A DNA stretch of 62,387 nt from an uncultured Selenomonadales bacterium (GTDB lineage Bacteria > Bacillota > Negativicutes > Acidaminococcales > Acidaminococcaceae). The position numbers and the translations under genes are program-made. The notes under the pieces were generated by a model. The model did no database searches, was not told the DNA's origin, and saw only the letters and a list, made by a program, of their open reading frames with translations. Shown one piece after another: positions 1-9,072 of the stretch (position 1 is its first letter; each line of letters begins with the position of its first letter). The stretch spans positions 1 to 62,387 of the forward strand of contig ONAV01000019.1 in the NCBI GenBank assembly GCA_900315925.1. Direction: 5' to 3'.

Positions 1-1
1 G

Positions 2-895
2 CAAAAAGGCTATGACGTAACCATCTTTGAAGTCCTGCATGCAGCCGGCGGCGTGCTGATGTACGGCATTCCCCAGTTCCGTCTGCCCAAAGAAATCGTA
101 CAGCACGAAATTGAAGGGCTGAAGCAGATGGGCGTGCACGTCCAGACCAATGCCATCATCGGACGCACCTTTACCATTGATGAGCTGATGAAAGAAGAAG
201 GCTTTAACGCTGTGTATATCGCGACCGGCGCAGGCCTGCCTCACTTCATGCATATTCCCGGCGAACAGTTCAACGGCGTCTATGCCGCAAACGAATTCTT
301 AACCCGCGTGAACCTGATGAAAGCGTACACGTTCCCACGGGCAGCCACCCCGGTCTTTATCGGTAAAAAGGTTGCAGTCGTGGGCGGAGGCAACGTAGCC
401 ATGGACGCAGCCCGTACTGCTATGCGGTTAGGCGCGGAGCACGTGTACATTGTGTACCGCCGCGGCGAAGATGAACTGCCGGCCCGTAAAGAAGAAGTAG
501 GACACGCCAAAGAAGAAGGCATCGAGTTCTGCCTGCTGAACAATCCGGTACGCATTGTCGGCAACGAACAGGGCTGGGTCACCGGTCTGGAACTGGGCGA
601 ACCGGATGCTTCCGGCCGTCGTTCCCCTGTTGCCATCAAAGACAGCAACTATGTGCTGGAAGTGGATGAAGTCATCATGGCCATCGGCCAGGGTCCGAAC
701 CCGCTGATTCATCAGACTACGCCGGATTTGGAAGTAAACCGGCGCGGCAACATCGTAGCCGATGAAAACGGCGCCACCAGCATGCCGGGCGTCTACGCCG
801 GCGGCGATATCGTCACCGGTGCGGCCACGGTTATTTCCGCCATGGGCGCAGGCAAAAGGGCTGCAGCAGCTATTGATGAATACCTGATGAAATAA
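2..895 (+). CDS. gltA: GltA/NfnB-type NADPH-dependent flavoprotein oxidoreductase, C-terminal part
   Basis: This is the 3' part of a gene that enters the window from the left; the frame is open from base 2 and 297 residues are visible. The family binds FAD and NAD(P)H and moves electrons between NADPH and glutamate synthase or ferredoxin. The visible part contains a dinucleotide-binding glycine motif (VVGGGNVAMD) followed by an arginine pair (VYRR) typical of NADPH binding. A C-terminal FAD signature (GVYAGGD) is followed by a helix that closes the fold. It could be the homotetrameric glutamate synthase GltA, or the large subunit of NfnAB or a related reductase; the missing N-terminal iron-sulfur part would help decide. 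The partner gene would lie to the left. Family is certain, exact role is not. Confidence 0.85.
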   Translation, partial: QKGYDVTIFEVLHAAGGVLMYGIPQFRLPKEIVQHEIEGLKQMGVHVQTNAIIGRTFTIDELMKEEGFNAVYIATGAGLPHFMHIPGEQFNGVYAANEFLTRVNLMKAYTFPRAATPVFIGKKVAVVGGGNVAMDAARTAMRLGAEHVYIVYRRGEDELPARKEEVGHAKEEGIEFCLLNNPVRIVGNEQGWVTGLELGEPDASGRRSPVAIKDSNYVLEVDEVIMAIGQGPNPLIHQTTPDLEVNRRGNIVADENGATSMPGVYAGGDIVTGAATVISAMGAGKRAAAAIDEYLMK

Positions 896-1000
896 AACAT
901 GATTATGGAGCAGGAACTCAATACTGTATGACTTACAGTTTTTGATTATATAAATCAGAAAAAATTTCGCAAAAAGTTTACTCAGAAAGGCAGAATTAAA

Positions 1001-1630
1001 GTGAAAAAACTCAAATTATTTTTCGGTGTTTTGTTTTTGTTCCTCGCCTTGACGGCATCCGTTCAGGCTCAGGAGAGAATCCTGGACTATTTTTATCCGG
1101 AGGGACGTTCTGCATTCTATATTTATGAAGATGAAAAATCCGGACCTATAGAAAAAGTAAATGTTAATTTTGAACGGAGCAGTAATGGATACCGACTGGA
1201 GAGGGAATCCCCGATTCCCCTGATTGGCAGTATTAAATTTCTTCCTTACGATGGGACTTCTTCTTACGTATTGGATATTACGGATTATTCCATTACCGCA
1301 AAGACCTGGTGGTCAAAGGACAAGAGAGACACTCAAAGTTCTCCAAACAATGTTCGCGTTAATCTTGAACTTCTCAAACTGCCTGCAAAGGGCGAGGTTC
1401 TCAATTGGACTACTACCGTAAATGAAAACGGTACCATCAAACAAATCTGGGAAATGAGCGCCAGGCTTATGATGATGGCGGTTTTTGAGAATGGAGAAAG
1501 AATCGCTGTGCATGCGCTGGAAGTAAAGCGCAACGTATTTGATGCGCAGCATAATCCGCTTCCCGGTCAGTCCGTTATCGAATACTGGCAAAAGGGGAAA
1601 GGGAAGGTCAAGGTTGTCAAAAGCAAATAG
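1001..1630 (+). CDS. Exported protein of unknown function (209 aa)
   Basis: The GTG start at 1001 is preceded by an AGAAAGG-like ribosome site. The first ~23 residues form a signal peptide: KKLK, a hydrophobic stretch, then a cleavage-like VQA-QE. The mature part is rich in aromatic and charged residues and reads like a small beta-rich periplasmic or surface protein. I do not recognise a family. It has no cysteine and no lipobox. It lies 105 bp after the oxidoreductase gene and 59 bp before two further exported proteins on the same strand, so the three may form a secreted-protein cluster. A promoter-like sequence before the next gene suggests that gene can also be transcribed separately. Confidence 0.7.
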   Translation: MKKLKLFFGVLFLFLALTASVQAQERILDYFYPEGRSAFYIYEDEKSGPIEKVNVNFERSSNGYRLERESPIPLIGSIKFLPYDGTSSYVLDITDYSITAKTWWSKDKRDTQSSPNNVRVNLELLKLPAKGEVLNWTTTVNENGTIKQIWEMSARLMMMAVFENGERIAVHALEVKRNVFDAQHNPLPGQSVIEYWQKGKGKVKVVKSK

Positions 1631-1638
1631 GATATAAG

Positions 1639-1666
1639 TTACAAATCATTAGTTTATTTTTATAAT
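1639..1666 (+). promoter_or_regulatory. Candidate sigma-A promoter for the exported paralogue pair
   Basis: TTACAA at 1639-1644 and TATAAT at 1661-1666 are separated by 16 bp, and GGAGG follows at 1676-1680 just before the ATG at 1690. The -10 is perfect and the -35 differs from consensus. The region is AT-rich, so a chance match is possible. Confidence 0.45.
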
Positions 1667-1689
1667 TTTATTTTTGGAGGCATTTGTCT

Positions 1690-3153
1690 ATGAAAAAAAG
1701 TGCAGCAGCAATTATTTCTTCGTTATTGGTTTTAGGTTGTGCATATCCCGTATTTGCGGCGCCTAAAAATGTTTACACAGACGCAGATTCCGGCTTTGCG
1801 GTGCAAACTGTGAATCCGATGATAGAATATGCATCGAAATCCAGTTACGGATTCCAGGAAAACAATAGCACCACGGACAGCTATCATTCTGTTGCGGCCA
1901 TTCCCGCAGACGTTCTCGCCAAAAAGACAGGAATCGTTTTCACAACGAAACAGTTTAAAGAAAAACTGGCAGCGGAAATGAGTAAAAAATCCGGAGCCAA
2001 GCCCGATTACGCTTTGTTCCGTCCAGAAACCTACACCCACGCCACAGGCCAACCCTATCAGAATATGGAAGACTCGATGCTGGATTGTTTTGATGAAGAT
2101 GAATTACAGCATGCCAAATTTTCCTATGAAACAAAGACGATTGGTAAACAAACGTATTTTGTGATATCCGCTCAATACCCCGGCGCATTTGATAAAGAAA
2201 AAGGGATTGACCAAAATGCTACGGATAAAAAACTGTACATCACTTCTGAAAATAATATCCTGTATCTGACAGAATCTTACTGCAGTGCAGAGACAGAAGC
2301 TGCAAAGAAAGCCAAAGCAGCCGAAACCAAAAATTCCACGTTGAAAAAAGACTATGAAGAAAAAGGGATTACAGCCGAAACGGCCGGCAGCGCCGTACAG
2401 GATCCCAAGGCCTTGCAGAAAGCGCTTCTGCCGCTGACCGATTCTTCATTGAATGATCCTAAGGTCCAGAAAGCATTGCAGAAAGAACGGGAGGCAATCT
2501 TAAAAGGCCTCACTTTCTTTAAACCGGACAAAAGCAAAAAGAATTTTGGCATGAACGATCCGGTTTTGAAACAGTTTGTTTCGTTACCGGACGACTGGTT
2601 GTATGTTCGTGCTGCTCCGGAAATCAAGGACCAGGACGGCTTAAAAGTGAATGTGGCCTGGACAGCTCCTTATACTATGGTAAGCAACCTGGCAAATTTT
2701 GCTTTTATGACAGATTTTGAAAAAAATCTGAAACCGGAAGAGATTTACAACATTTATGATGAAAGTGTAATATTAGCCAGCTACAGTATCCGGAAAAGCA
2801 AAAAGAATAAAAATATTTCTGATATAGCTGAAGAAATATTCAATATCCCACAGTCCGATATGCAAAAGGCACTGGATGAACTGATGCCCAAGCTGCTCAA
2901 CAATGAAGATTTGAAAAAATATGCGGTGTTAAGCAATACAAAAGCAAAGATTGCAAATGACGGCCAGGTGATTAAGCTTGCTTTTGACACCAATGTTAAA
3001 GTTATGAACCGGTTTGATTTTCTTACCCATGCCAACCTGGCAGGAACCCGGAACAACGGACTGCTCAGCCTGTATATCTCAAAAGGCGATAAAACTAAAA
3101 CCAACGCAGTCGCTAATCTGGCAGACAAAGTGAAACTGCTGCCGGGAAAATAA
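1690..3153 (+). CDS. Exported protein of unknown function, paralogue 1 (487 aa)
   Basis: The ATG at 1690 is chosen because GGAGG at 1676-1680 is 9 bp upstream; an in-frame TTG two codons earlier has no usable spacing. The signal peptide ends near VFAA-PK. An earlier LGC could be read as a lipobox, but leucine before glycine is unusual there, so signal peptidase I is more likely. The mature start (YTDADSGFAVQ) and a mid-protein segment (SLPDDWLYVRA) recur in the next gene (YTDLDSGFALK, TLPDDWAYVQA). The pair is therefore a tandem duplication, now strongly diverged. The body is Lys/Asp/Ala-rich without cysteines likely to form a redox site. No family is recognised; a periplasmic or envelope role is inferred from the signal peptide only. 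Confidence 0.75.
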   Translation: MKKSAAAIISSLLVLGCAYPVFAAPKNVYTDADSGFAVQTVNPMIEYASKSSYGFQENNSTTDSYHSVAAIPADVLAKKTGIVFTTKQFKEKLAAEMSKKSGAKPDYALFRPETYTHATGQPYQNMEDSMLDCFDEDELQHAKFSYETKTIGKQTYFVISAQYPGAFDKEKGIDQNATDKKLYITSENNILYLTESYCSAETEAAKKAKAAETKNSTLKKDYEEKGITAETAGSAVQDPKALQKALLPLTDSSLNDPKVQKALQKEREAILKGLTFFKPDKSKKNFGMNDPVLKQFVSLPDDWLYVRAAPEIKDQDGLKVNVAWTAPYTMVSNLANFAFMTDFEKNLKPEEIYNIYDESVILASYSIRKSKKNKNISDIAEEIFNIPQSDMQKALDELMPKLLNNEDLKKYAVLSNTKAKIANDGQVIKLAFDTNVKVMNRFDFLTHANLAGTRNNGLLSLYISKGDKTKTNAVANLADKVKLLPGK

Positions 3154-3171
3154 CAAGGAGCTAAAAGAAAG

Positions 3172-4515
3172 ATGAACAAAGTACTTTGCGCTTCAATCTC
3201 TGCACTTCTGATGACCGGAAGTTTATCTGCTTTTGCTGCCGCAGCTACCTATACGGATTTGGATTCGGGTTTTGCACTGAAGTCACAGCCTGCCTGGATG
3301 GAAATCGCCGGCAGGAGCTTCTACGGCCTTGCAAATAAACCGGATAAAAATGAAACTGCCTTGAATATTATTTGCGCATATACAGCCAAAGAGGTGGAAG
3401 AGGCAACCGGAAAAAAATTCTCAACAGATGAATTTCTCAAAAAATATAAAGATTTACAGGTTCTGGAGCGCAACGGGCTTTCGCCGGATAAAGTAAATTA
3501 TCTGCTGTTCATGCCGGATCCGTATGAGATAAAAACCGGCAATAAGCTGTCTTTGGCGCCAAAAGAACTTCTTGACAATTCAAATATCAGCATTTCCACA
3601 AACAAAAGCGGAAAACAGCCTTATGTGTATCTTCATATCGTGGATAATGGAGGGACTAAGGAAAAGCTGAAAAGCCCTGGCCGTTCGGTAGATATGCAAA
3701 TCTCCATAACATCAGCCAACAACATGCTCTATACGGTTGTTTCCACCTTCCCGCTGCCAAATCTGAAAGCGCAAAAGGAAATAATCGGGGAGGCCACACC
3801 GTTTACCAAAAAGAAAGTACGCAATGAATTAACCGATGGGAACAAAGTAAAAGTTAACGGCTATGTGGACTCCCGTAAGGCGTTTCTGAAAGGGCTCCGT
3901 TTCTTTACACCGGCTAAAGAAACCGTTCCATATGGTTTTAATGACGAGTTACTGGGGGGCAGGATCACCTTACCGGATGACTGGGCCTATGTTCAGGCCA
4001 ATGATGACACGATTGACAAAAAGATACCGTTAAAAATTACGTTAGCCATGCCCTGGGACGGCGTATCTGATTTTCTGAAATATCATGAGGAAATAAACAA
4101 ATCACAGGGAAAAGAGGACGCCTCAAAAATAAATTTTCAGAAAATTTCCGAGGTTGTTTTGTTTGCCTCTTCGCGAACCAAAGATAAAAATTCTTTCGCG
4201 GAATTTTTCGAGAATCCGATTCTGACAAATCTTATTATTGACAAATTAATAAATGAAGGTCTGAAACATCCTTCCATAAAAGAATATGTTGATTTTAAAG
4301 AAGTCAATACAAAATCAGATTTCAGAGACAATTACGGAACAGTTAATTTAACCGGACGCGGATCTGTAAAAAATAATTCTACATTTAACGTTAACGCAAA
4401 AGCAATGTTTACGCCGCAAAATTTTGGTTTGGCAGCTTACATTTTCAGAGACGACAAAAAAATGAATACCGACCTGAAAAACAGATTAGAAAAAATTTCA
4501 TTGCTGAAAAAATAA
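3172..4515 (+). CDS. Exported protein of unknown function, paralogue 2 (447 aa)
   Basis: It starts 18 bp after paralogue 1, with AAGGAG upstream of the ATG, so the two are probably co-transcribed. The signal peptide ends near AFAAAA. It shares with paralogue 1 the mature N-terminus, a (F/M)ND-containing segment followed by LPDDW(A/L)YV, and similar overall length and composition. Divergence is high elsewhere, so the duplication is old or the proteins evolve quickly. A strong hairpin terminator follows 15 bp after the stop. No enzymatic motif is visible. The two proteins may bind the same type of ligand or assemble together, but nothing in the sequence tests this. Confidence 0.75.
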   Translation: MNKVLCASISALLMTGSLSAFAAAATYTDLDSGFALKSQPAWMEIAGRSFYGLANKPDKNETALNIICAYTAKEVEEATGKKFSTDEFLKKYKDLQVLERNGLSPDKVNYLLFMPDPYEIKTGNKLSLAPKELLDNSNISISTNKSGKQPYVYLHIVDNGGTKEKLKSPGRSVDMQISITSANNMLYTVVSTFPLPNLKAQKEIIGEATPFTKKKVRNELTDGNKVKVNGYVDSRKAFLKGLRFFTPAKETVPYGFNDELLGGRITLPDDWAYVQANDDTIDKKIPLKITLAMPWDGVSDFLKYHEEINKSQGKEDASKINFQKISEVVLFASSRTKDKNSFAEFFENPILTNLIIDKLINEGLKHPSIKEYVDFKEVNTKSDFRDNYGTVNLTGRGSVKNNSTFNVNAKAMFTPQNFGLAAYIFRDDKKMNTDLKNRLEKISLLKK

Positions 4516-4529
4516 TTTGAATTGATGAA

Positions 4530-4559
4530 AAACCGGCCAATTTGTTGTGCCGGTTTTTT
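4530..4559 (+). terminator. Rho-independent terminator after the exported paralogues
   Basis: AAACCGGC (4530-4537) pairs with GCCGGTTT (4549-4556) around an 11-base loop and runs into a T tract. Confidence 0.85.
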
Positions 4560-4920
<361 letters not shown>

Positions 4921-4931
4921 ACGAACGCTAA

Positions 4932-4971
4932 TGAACAAGCGTTTGACATCCCCTCTCTCTTTTGCTATAAT
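4932..4971 (+). promoter_or_regulatory. lexA promoter with overlapping LexA (SOS) box
   Basis: TTGACA (4943-4948), a 17-bp spacer and TATAAT (4966-4971) form a perfect sigma-A promoter, with a TG one base before the -10. TGAACAAGCGTTTG (4932-4945) matches the Bacillus SOS box CGAACRNRYGTTYG at 13 of 14 positions and overlaps the -35. LexA bound here would block RNA polymerase, so lexA is expected to repress itself and to be induced by DNA damage. The box is seen; the regulation is inferred from the known Gram-positive SOS system. Confidence 0.85.
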
Positions 4972-5048
4972 AATTATAAGAACTTTTGTTTTTAATTTTA
5001 TTTACCGAAATCATGTATAATGCAAATTTATTTTAGGAGGTTGTGCAG

Positions 5049-5714
5049 ATGGCAAGACACAAAAGTTTAATTCCAAAAGATTTCGACGGAAATTATACGG
5101 AAGATATGTTGACGGAAAGACAGAAACAAGTTTTGAATTTCATCAGGTCTTACGCGCAAACCAAGGGGTATCCGCCGTCAGTGCGTGAAATCTGTAAAGC
5201 TGTTGGTTTGTCTTCTACGGCCAGTGTCCACAACCATTTGCATAAGTTGCAGAACATGCGCTTCATACAGCGTGATTCCGCTAAACCGCGTGCTTTGGAG
5301 CTTACCCAGGAAGCTTCCTGGCGTAATAAAACAGTTGTTCCTGTACCTTTGGTCGGTAATGTGACTGCCGGTGTTCCCATTCTGGCTGTTGAGAATATTG
5401 AAGAGACCTATCCTATCCCTTTAGATCTGATTGGTACCGAAGAAGATGTTTTCATGCTCTCTGTTAAGGGCGACAGTATGATCAATGCCGGTATTCTGGA
5501 TCATGATTATATTGTAGTACGCAAACAAAATTTTGCTAATAACGGTGATATCGTCGTAGCTTTAATCGACGGAGAAGAAACTACGGTAAAACGTTACTTT
5601 AAAGATTTACGTTCTATTCGTTTGCAACCTGAAAACGATGCGTATAATCCTATCATCGGTAACGACAACATCCAGGTTATCGGTAAGGTTATTGCGGTCT
5701 TTCGCATGTTATAG
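5049..5714 (+). CDS. lexA: LexA SOS repressor/self-cleaving protease
   Basis: LexA represses DNA-damage genes and cleaves itself when stimulated by RecA filaments. The ATG at 5049 is preferred to the GTG at 5043 because AGGAGG (5035-5040) is 8 bp upstream of it; this gives 221 aa. The N-terminal winged helix spans roughly residues 20-85 (LTERQKQVL ... SVREICKAVGLSS). The cleavage bond Ala107-Gly108 lies in VTAGVP. The catalytic dyad is Ser143 (GDSM) and Lys181 (TTVKRYF). All key residues are present and length is normal. It is monocistronic: its own promoter and SOS box lie upstream and a bidirectional hairpin lies downstream. Annotation is secure. Confidence 0.97.
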   Translation: MARHKSLIPKDFDGNYTEDMLTERQKQVLNFIRSYAQTKGYPPSVREICKAVGLSSTASVHNHLHKLQNMRFIQRDSAKPRALELTQEASWRNKTVVPVPLVGNVTAGVPILAVENIEETYPIPLDLIGTEEDVFMLSVKGDSMINAGILDHDYIVVRKQNFANNGDIVVALIDGEETTVKRYFKDLRSIRLQPENDAYNPIIGNDNIQVIGKVIAVFRML

Positions 5715-5806
5715 CCATTCGTCTTTTTGACATCACTATTTTCATTGTCTTTTTAATGTTTTTTCGATGCATTTCTGACATCATTTCTTCTTTTCAGTTT
5801 TAATAT

Positions 5807-5849
5807 GAAAACCACAAGAGCTATGCGGTTTATGGCTCTTGTGGTTTTC
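5807..5849. terminator. Bidirectional terminator between lexA and the ynbB-like gene
   Basis: A 15-bp perfect stem (5807-5821 with 5835-5849) encloses a 13-base loop. T-rich sequence follows on the plus strand and A-rich sequence precedes it, so it can stop both convergent genes. Confidence 0.85.
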
Positions 5850-5856
5850 ATTTTCT

Positions 5857-7227
5857 TTATTTTACAGTATTTTGTTGTTTTTTATTTGGTTTTACGGTAG
5901 TCTCGCAGGTCGTTAAAAAGTTTTTCTCTTCATTCATCATTGTAGTGTAATCACCCAATAACCTGTTCCTCCGTTTTTCAGTGGCTGCACCAATCAGTTT
6001 AGCCGCTGCATTGATTGCCAGTTGTCCGTGTTCATAGGTCAATCCGCCCTGCATAAATGCATTAAACGGTTCTCTCATCGGTCCGTCAGCACTTAATTCA
6101 ATGGAAGCACCCTGAACAAATGTTCCCGCAGCCATAATAATTTTATCCTGATATCCGGGAATGTAATCCGGCACAGGGGTTACGTGTGCATCAACCGGTG
6201 AATTAATTTGTATAGCTACGCAAAAGTTTTCCAGATTTGTAGCATTCTTCAATGTAATCGACTGAATGATATCGTGCCGGATTTCATTTGATAACGGATT
6301 TACTTTATAACCTAACTGGTGAAAAACTGAGGCAGCATAAATAGCCGTTTTGACAGCCTGCATAACGACATGAGGAGCCATGAACAAACCCTGATAAAAC
6401 TCTCTGCCGGTATCACCCAGTGTGGCCCCCATCTCTCCTGCAAGACCGGGAACGGTTAACCGACAGGCAGCATTATAAACAAGATCTTTTCGACCTACGA
6501 TATAGCCGCCGGTAGGCGCAAGTCCCCCTCCCAGGTTCTTGATCAGGGAACCTGCCATCAAATCCGCACCGTAATCTGTCGGTTCTTTTTCCTCTGTAAA
6601 TTCGCCGTAACAATTATCTACGAAACAGATAATATCTTTCCGAACGTTGTGAACCTCCTGAATCAGCCGGCCAATGCTGGCAACATCCAACGTTCCCCTT
6701 TCACTGCTGTATCCACAGGAACGCTGAATATGAACCATTTTTGTTTTTTCGGTGATTGCATTACATACGGCACGGATATTGACATAATTGCCAATCATCG
6801 GAATTTCTTTATAGGCAATGCCTATGTCTGTCAAGGATCCCGGAATCTTTTTAGGATAACCGATAATTGTCTGCATGGTGTCGTAAGGAGTACCGGTCGC
6901 ACCAATCACTTCATCACCCGCATGCAGATTGCCAAGCATGGCAACTGCCAGCGCATGGGTTCCGGAAACAAATTGGGAACGCACTAACGCAGCTTCTGTT
7001 TTAAAAATATCCGCATAAATCTCATCTAACTTCTCACGCCCAAGGTCATTGTACGCATAACCGGTAGTAGGTTTCATATAAAAATCAGATACCTGATGTT
7101 TCCGAAAAGCAGCGATAACCTTTTCCGTATTTTTCAAGGCAATTTCATCATACCGATACTGCCTTCTCTTAACCTCATTTCTTGCACACTCAAAGATAGA
7201 ATCAAAAGATAACGTATTCTTAAACAT
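5857..7227 (-). CDS. PLP-dependent methionine gamma-lyase-family protein (YnbB-like, 'aluminum resistance' family)
   Basis: The 456-aa protein matches the YnbB group of fold-type I PLP enzymes, which resemble cystathionine/methionine gamma-lyases; their substrate is not settled. Visible features are the N-terminal YAYNDLGR segment, RSQFVSGTHA in the cofactor region, and FVDNCYGEFTEE, where the Asp would contact the pyridine nitrogen. SLIKNLGGG carries the expected Schiff-base lysine. It is the last gene of the minus-strand cluster and follows hflX by 9 bp; in other Bacillota this family also often sits beside hflX. A lysine/glutamine-rich tail ends the protein. The old 'aluminum resistance' name should not be taken as a function. 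Confidence 0.9.
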   Translation of the reverse strand: MFKNTLSFDSIFECARNEVKRRQYRYDEIALKNTEKVIAAFRKHQVSDFYMKPTTGYAYNDLGREKLDEIYADIFKTEAALVRSQFVSGTHALAVAMLGNLHAGDEVIGATGTPYDTMQTIIGYPKKIPGSLTDIGIAYKEIPMIGNYVNIRAVCNAITEKTKMVHIQRSCGYSSERGTLDVASIGRLIQEVHNVRKDIICFVDNCYGEFTEEKEPTDYGADLMAGSLIKNLGGGLAPTGGYIVGRKDLVYNAACRLTVPGLAGEMGATLGDTGREFYQGLFMAPHVVMQAVKTAIYAASVFHQLGYKVNPLSNEIRHDIIQSITLKNATNLENFCVAIQINSPVDAHVTPVPDYIPGYQDKIIMAAGTFVQGASIELSADGPMREPFNAFMQGGLTYEHGQLAINAAAKLIGAATEKRRNRLLGDYTTMMNEEKNFLTTCETTVKPNKKQQNTVK

Positions 7228-7236
7228 AAAAATTAA

Positions 7237-9054
7237 TCACCTGTTTACTATAAATTTTTCCCAACGACCGATCTCGTTGGCCTGAATTCTGACTACCATT
7301 TTAATTCCTTCCGCCTGATATTCCTGCGACAACACGGTTCCTGATTCAAACAGCTTTGCCGCAATACCGGAATCACTGTAAGGAATTAACATCGTGACTT
7401 CTACAGATTTCATTTTTAAATGATCTGTAATCGTTGCCAATAACTCATTCAGTCCAATTTGTTTTTTGGCTGAAATACAAACACTGTCCGGAATGGCTTT
7501 CAATTGAATTAAAAGACCGCTGTCTTCCGGCAGTTTATCAATTTTATTAAATACGCTTAATACCGGCTTATCCTGTGCTCCAATTTCTTCCAACACACGG
7601 TAGACGGCTTCGCTCTGTTCCTTATATAAAGCATGGCTCACATCAATAACATGTACCAGCAAATCGGCATCCAGCGTTTCTTCCAGCGTAGATTTAAACG
7701 CTGCGATCAGTTGATGCGGAAGTCTCTGAATAAAACCGACCGTATCTGTCAGAATCGCCTGTCTCTTATCCGGAAGATCCAGCTGACGCGTGGTAGGATC
7801 CAGTGTAGCAAACAACTGGTCTTTTTCATACACGTCAGAATGCGTAAGCACGTTTAACAAGGTAGATTTTCCTGCATTGGTGTACCCAACCAGACTGATG
7901 GACGGCACCTGGTTTTTATTCCGGTGTGAGCGATGTAATTTACGAACATTCTGCACCTTATCGATACAGCCTTTAATATAGGCAATGCGATCGCGAATCA
8001 TACGCCGGTCGGTTTCCAATTTTGTCTCACCGGGACCTCTGGTACCAATACCGCCGCCTAAACGGGAAAGGGACATCCCCTGCCCCATAATCCGCGGCAG
8101 TGTGTATTGCAGCTGTGCCAGTTCAACCTGCAGCTTGCCTTCATTTGTCCGCGCCCGTTGCGCAAAGATATCAAGAATCAATGCAGTACGGTCCAGCACT
8201 TTGATCCCCAGCGCCTGTTCCAGATTCCGTTGCTGGGCGGGAGATAATTCTTCATCGAACACGCAAAGATCTACGTCTTCCTGCTGCGCAAACAGAGCCA
8301 GGTCCCTCACCTTGCCGCGACCAATAAAAAATCCCGGATCCGGCTTGGGCCGCTTCTGCAAAAACTTTGCAATCACCTCGGCGCCTGCCGTCTCTGCCAG
8401 TTGCCGCAGCTCTTCCAGTGAATCCTCACTGGTCCACAGCCGGTCCTGTTTTCCATATTCCAAACTGACCAGCATAGTACGCTCCGGCCGCTGTTCCAGC
8501 TTATGGTTGTCATCCGTTGCAGCCAGCCGTTTTTCCGCCGAGCTGATAATATTTGGAAGGAACAACGTTTCCAGCGCCTCTAATTGTAAGACGCCATACT
8601 CTTCTGCTGTATACTGCCCGTAATCGTCTTTCCCTGTAATGATGGCGAAACTCAAAACGGATTCTTCCGGTTTTTCATCATCCACACCTATAGCTGCCAT
8701 TAAATCATATTTGTGGCTGCGCAGTGCGGATAAATCAATTCCGCTTAATTGAGGATTCCCCCCAGGGTGTGTATGAATACAGCGGATCCCGCTCAATCGC
8801 CCGGTTCCCCTCCGGCCCGGCAGGTTTGGCAATGAAACTGTATTGCTGTCCCCAATGGAAACACTCAGCACATTTCCTTTCCGGTCCAGAAAGATATTAA
8901 CTTCCCTGTTGACTGCAGTCGTAATCTTTGCCATATGGATGACAATTTCCTCAGACACTAACTGCCAGGGAGGCACCTTTAACTCATACAGCTGAAGTAA
9001 TGATTCTATAATATTATTTTTAAGTCCGTCTGTATTGCCCAGAACTTCCTTCAT
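7237..9054 (-). CDS. hflX: GTPase HflX with N-terminal JAB/MPN-like domain
   Basis: HflX is a ribosome-associated GTPase that splits stalled or stressed 70S ribosomes. The protein has 605 aa, about 180 more than short HflX forms. The typical HflX nucleotide-binding N-domain and linker (ARTNEGKLQVELAQL, GGGIGTRGPGE) precede the G domain with GYTNAGKST, DTVGFI and NKID. Residues ~35-125 form an extra domain with His94-x-His96-x7-Ser104-x2-Asp107. This is the JAMM metal-binding signature seen in RadC/JAB proteins, with Glu51 as possible catalytic acid. Longer HflX proteins of this kind occur in some Clostridia and Negativicutes. It lies between the DEAD-box helicase gene and the ynbB-like gene on the same strand, suggesting a translation/RNA stress cluster. 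Confidence 0.95.
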   Translation of the reverse strand: MKEVLGNTDGLKNNIIESLLQLYELKVPPWQLVSEEIVIHMAKITTAVNREVNIFLDRKGNVLSVSIGDSNTVSLPNLPGRRGTGRLSGIRCIHTHPGGNPQLSGIDLSALRSHKYDLMAAIGVDDEKPEESVLSFAIITGKDDYGQYTAEEYGVLQLEALETLFLPNIISSAEKRLAATDDNHKLEQRPERTMLVSLEYGKQDRLWTSEDSLEELRQLAETAGAEVIAKFLQKRPKPDPGFFIGRGKVRDLALFAQQEDVDLCVFDEELSPAQQRNLEQALGIKVLDRTALILDIFAQRARTNEGKLQVELAQLQYTLPRIMGQGMSLSRLGGGIGTRGPGETKLETDRRMIRDRIAYIKGCIDKVQNVRKLHRSHRNKNQVPSISLVGYTNAGKSTLLNVLTHSDVYEKDQLFATLDPTTRQLDLPDKRQAILTDTVGFIQRLPHQLIAAFKSTLEETLDADLLVHVIDVSHALYKEQSEAVYRVLEEIGAQDKPVLSVFNKIDKLPEDSGLLIQLKAIPDSVCISAKKQIGLNELLATITDHLKMKSVEVTMLIPYSDSGIAAKLFESGTVLSQEYQAEGIKMVVRIQANEIGRWEKFIVNR

Positions 9055-9072
9055 TCCAAGTCCAACTCCTTA

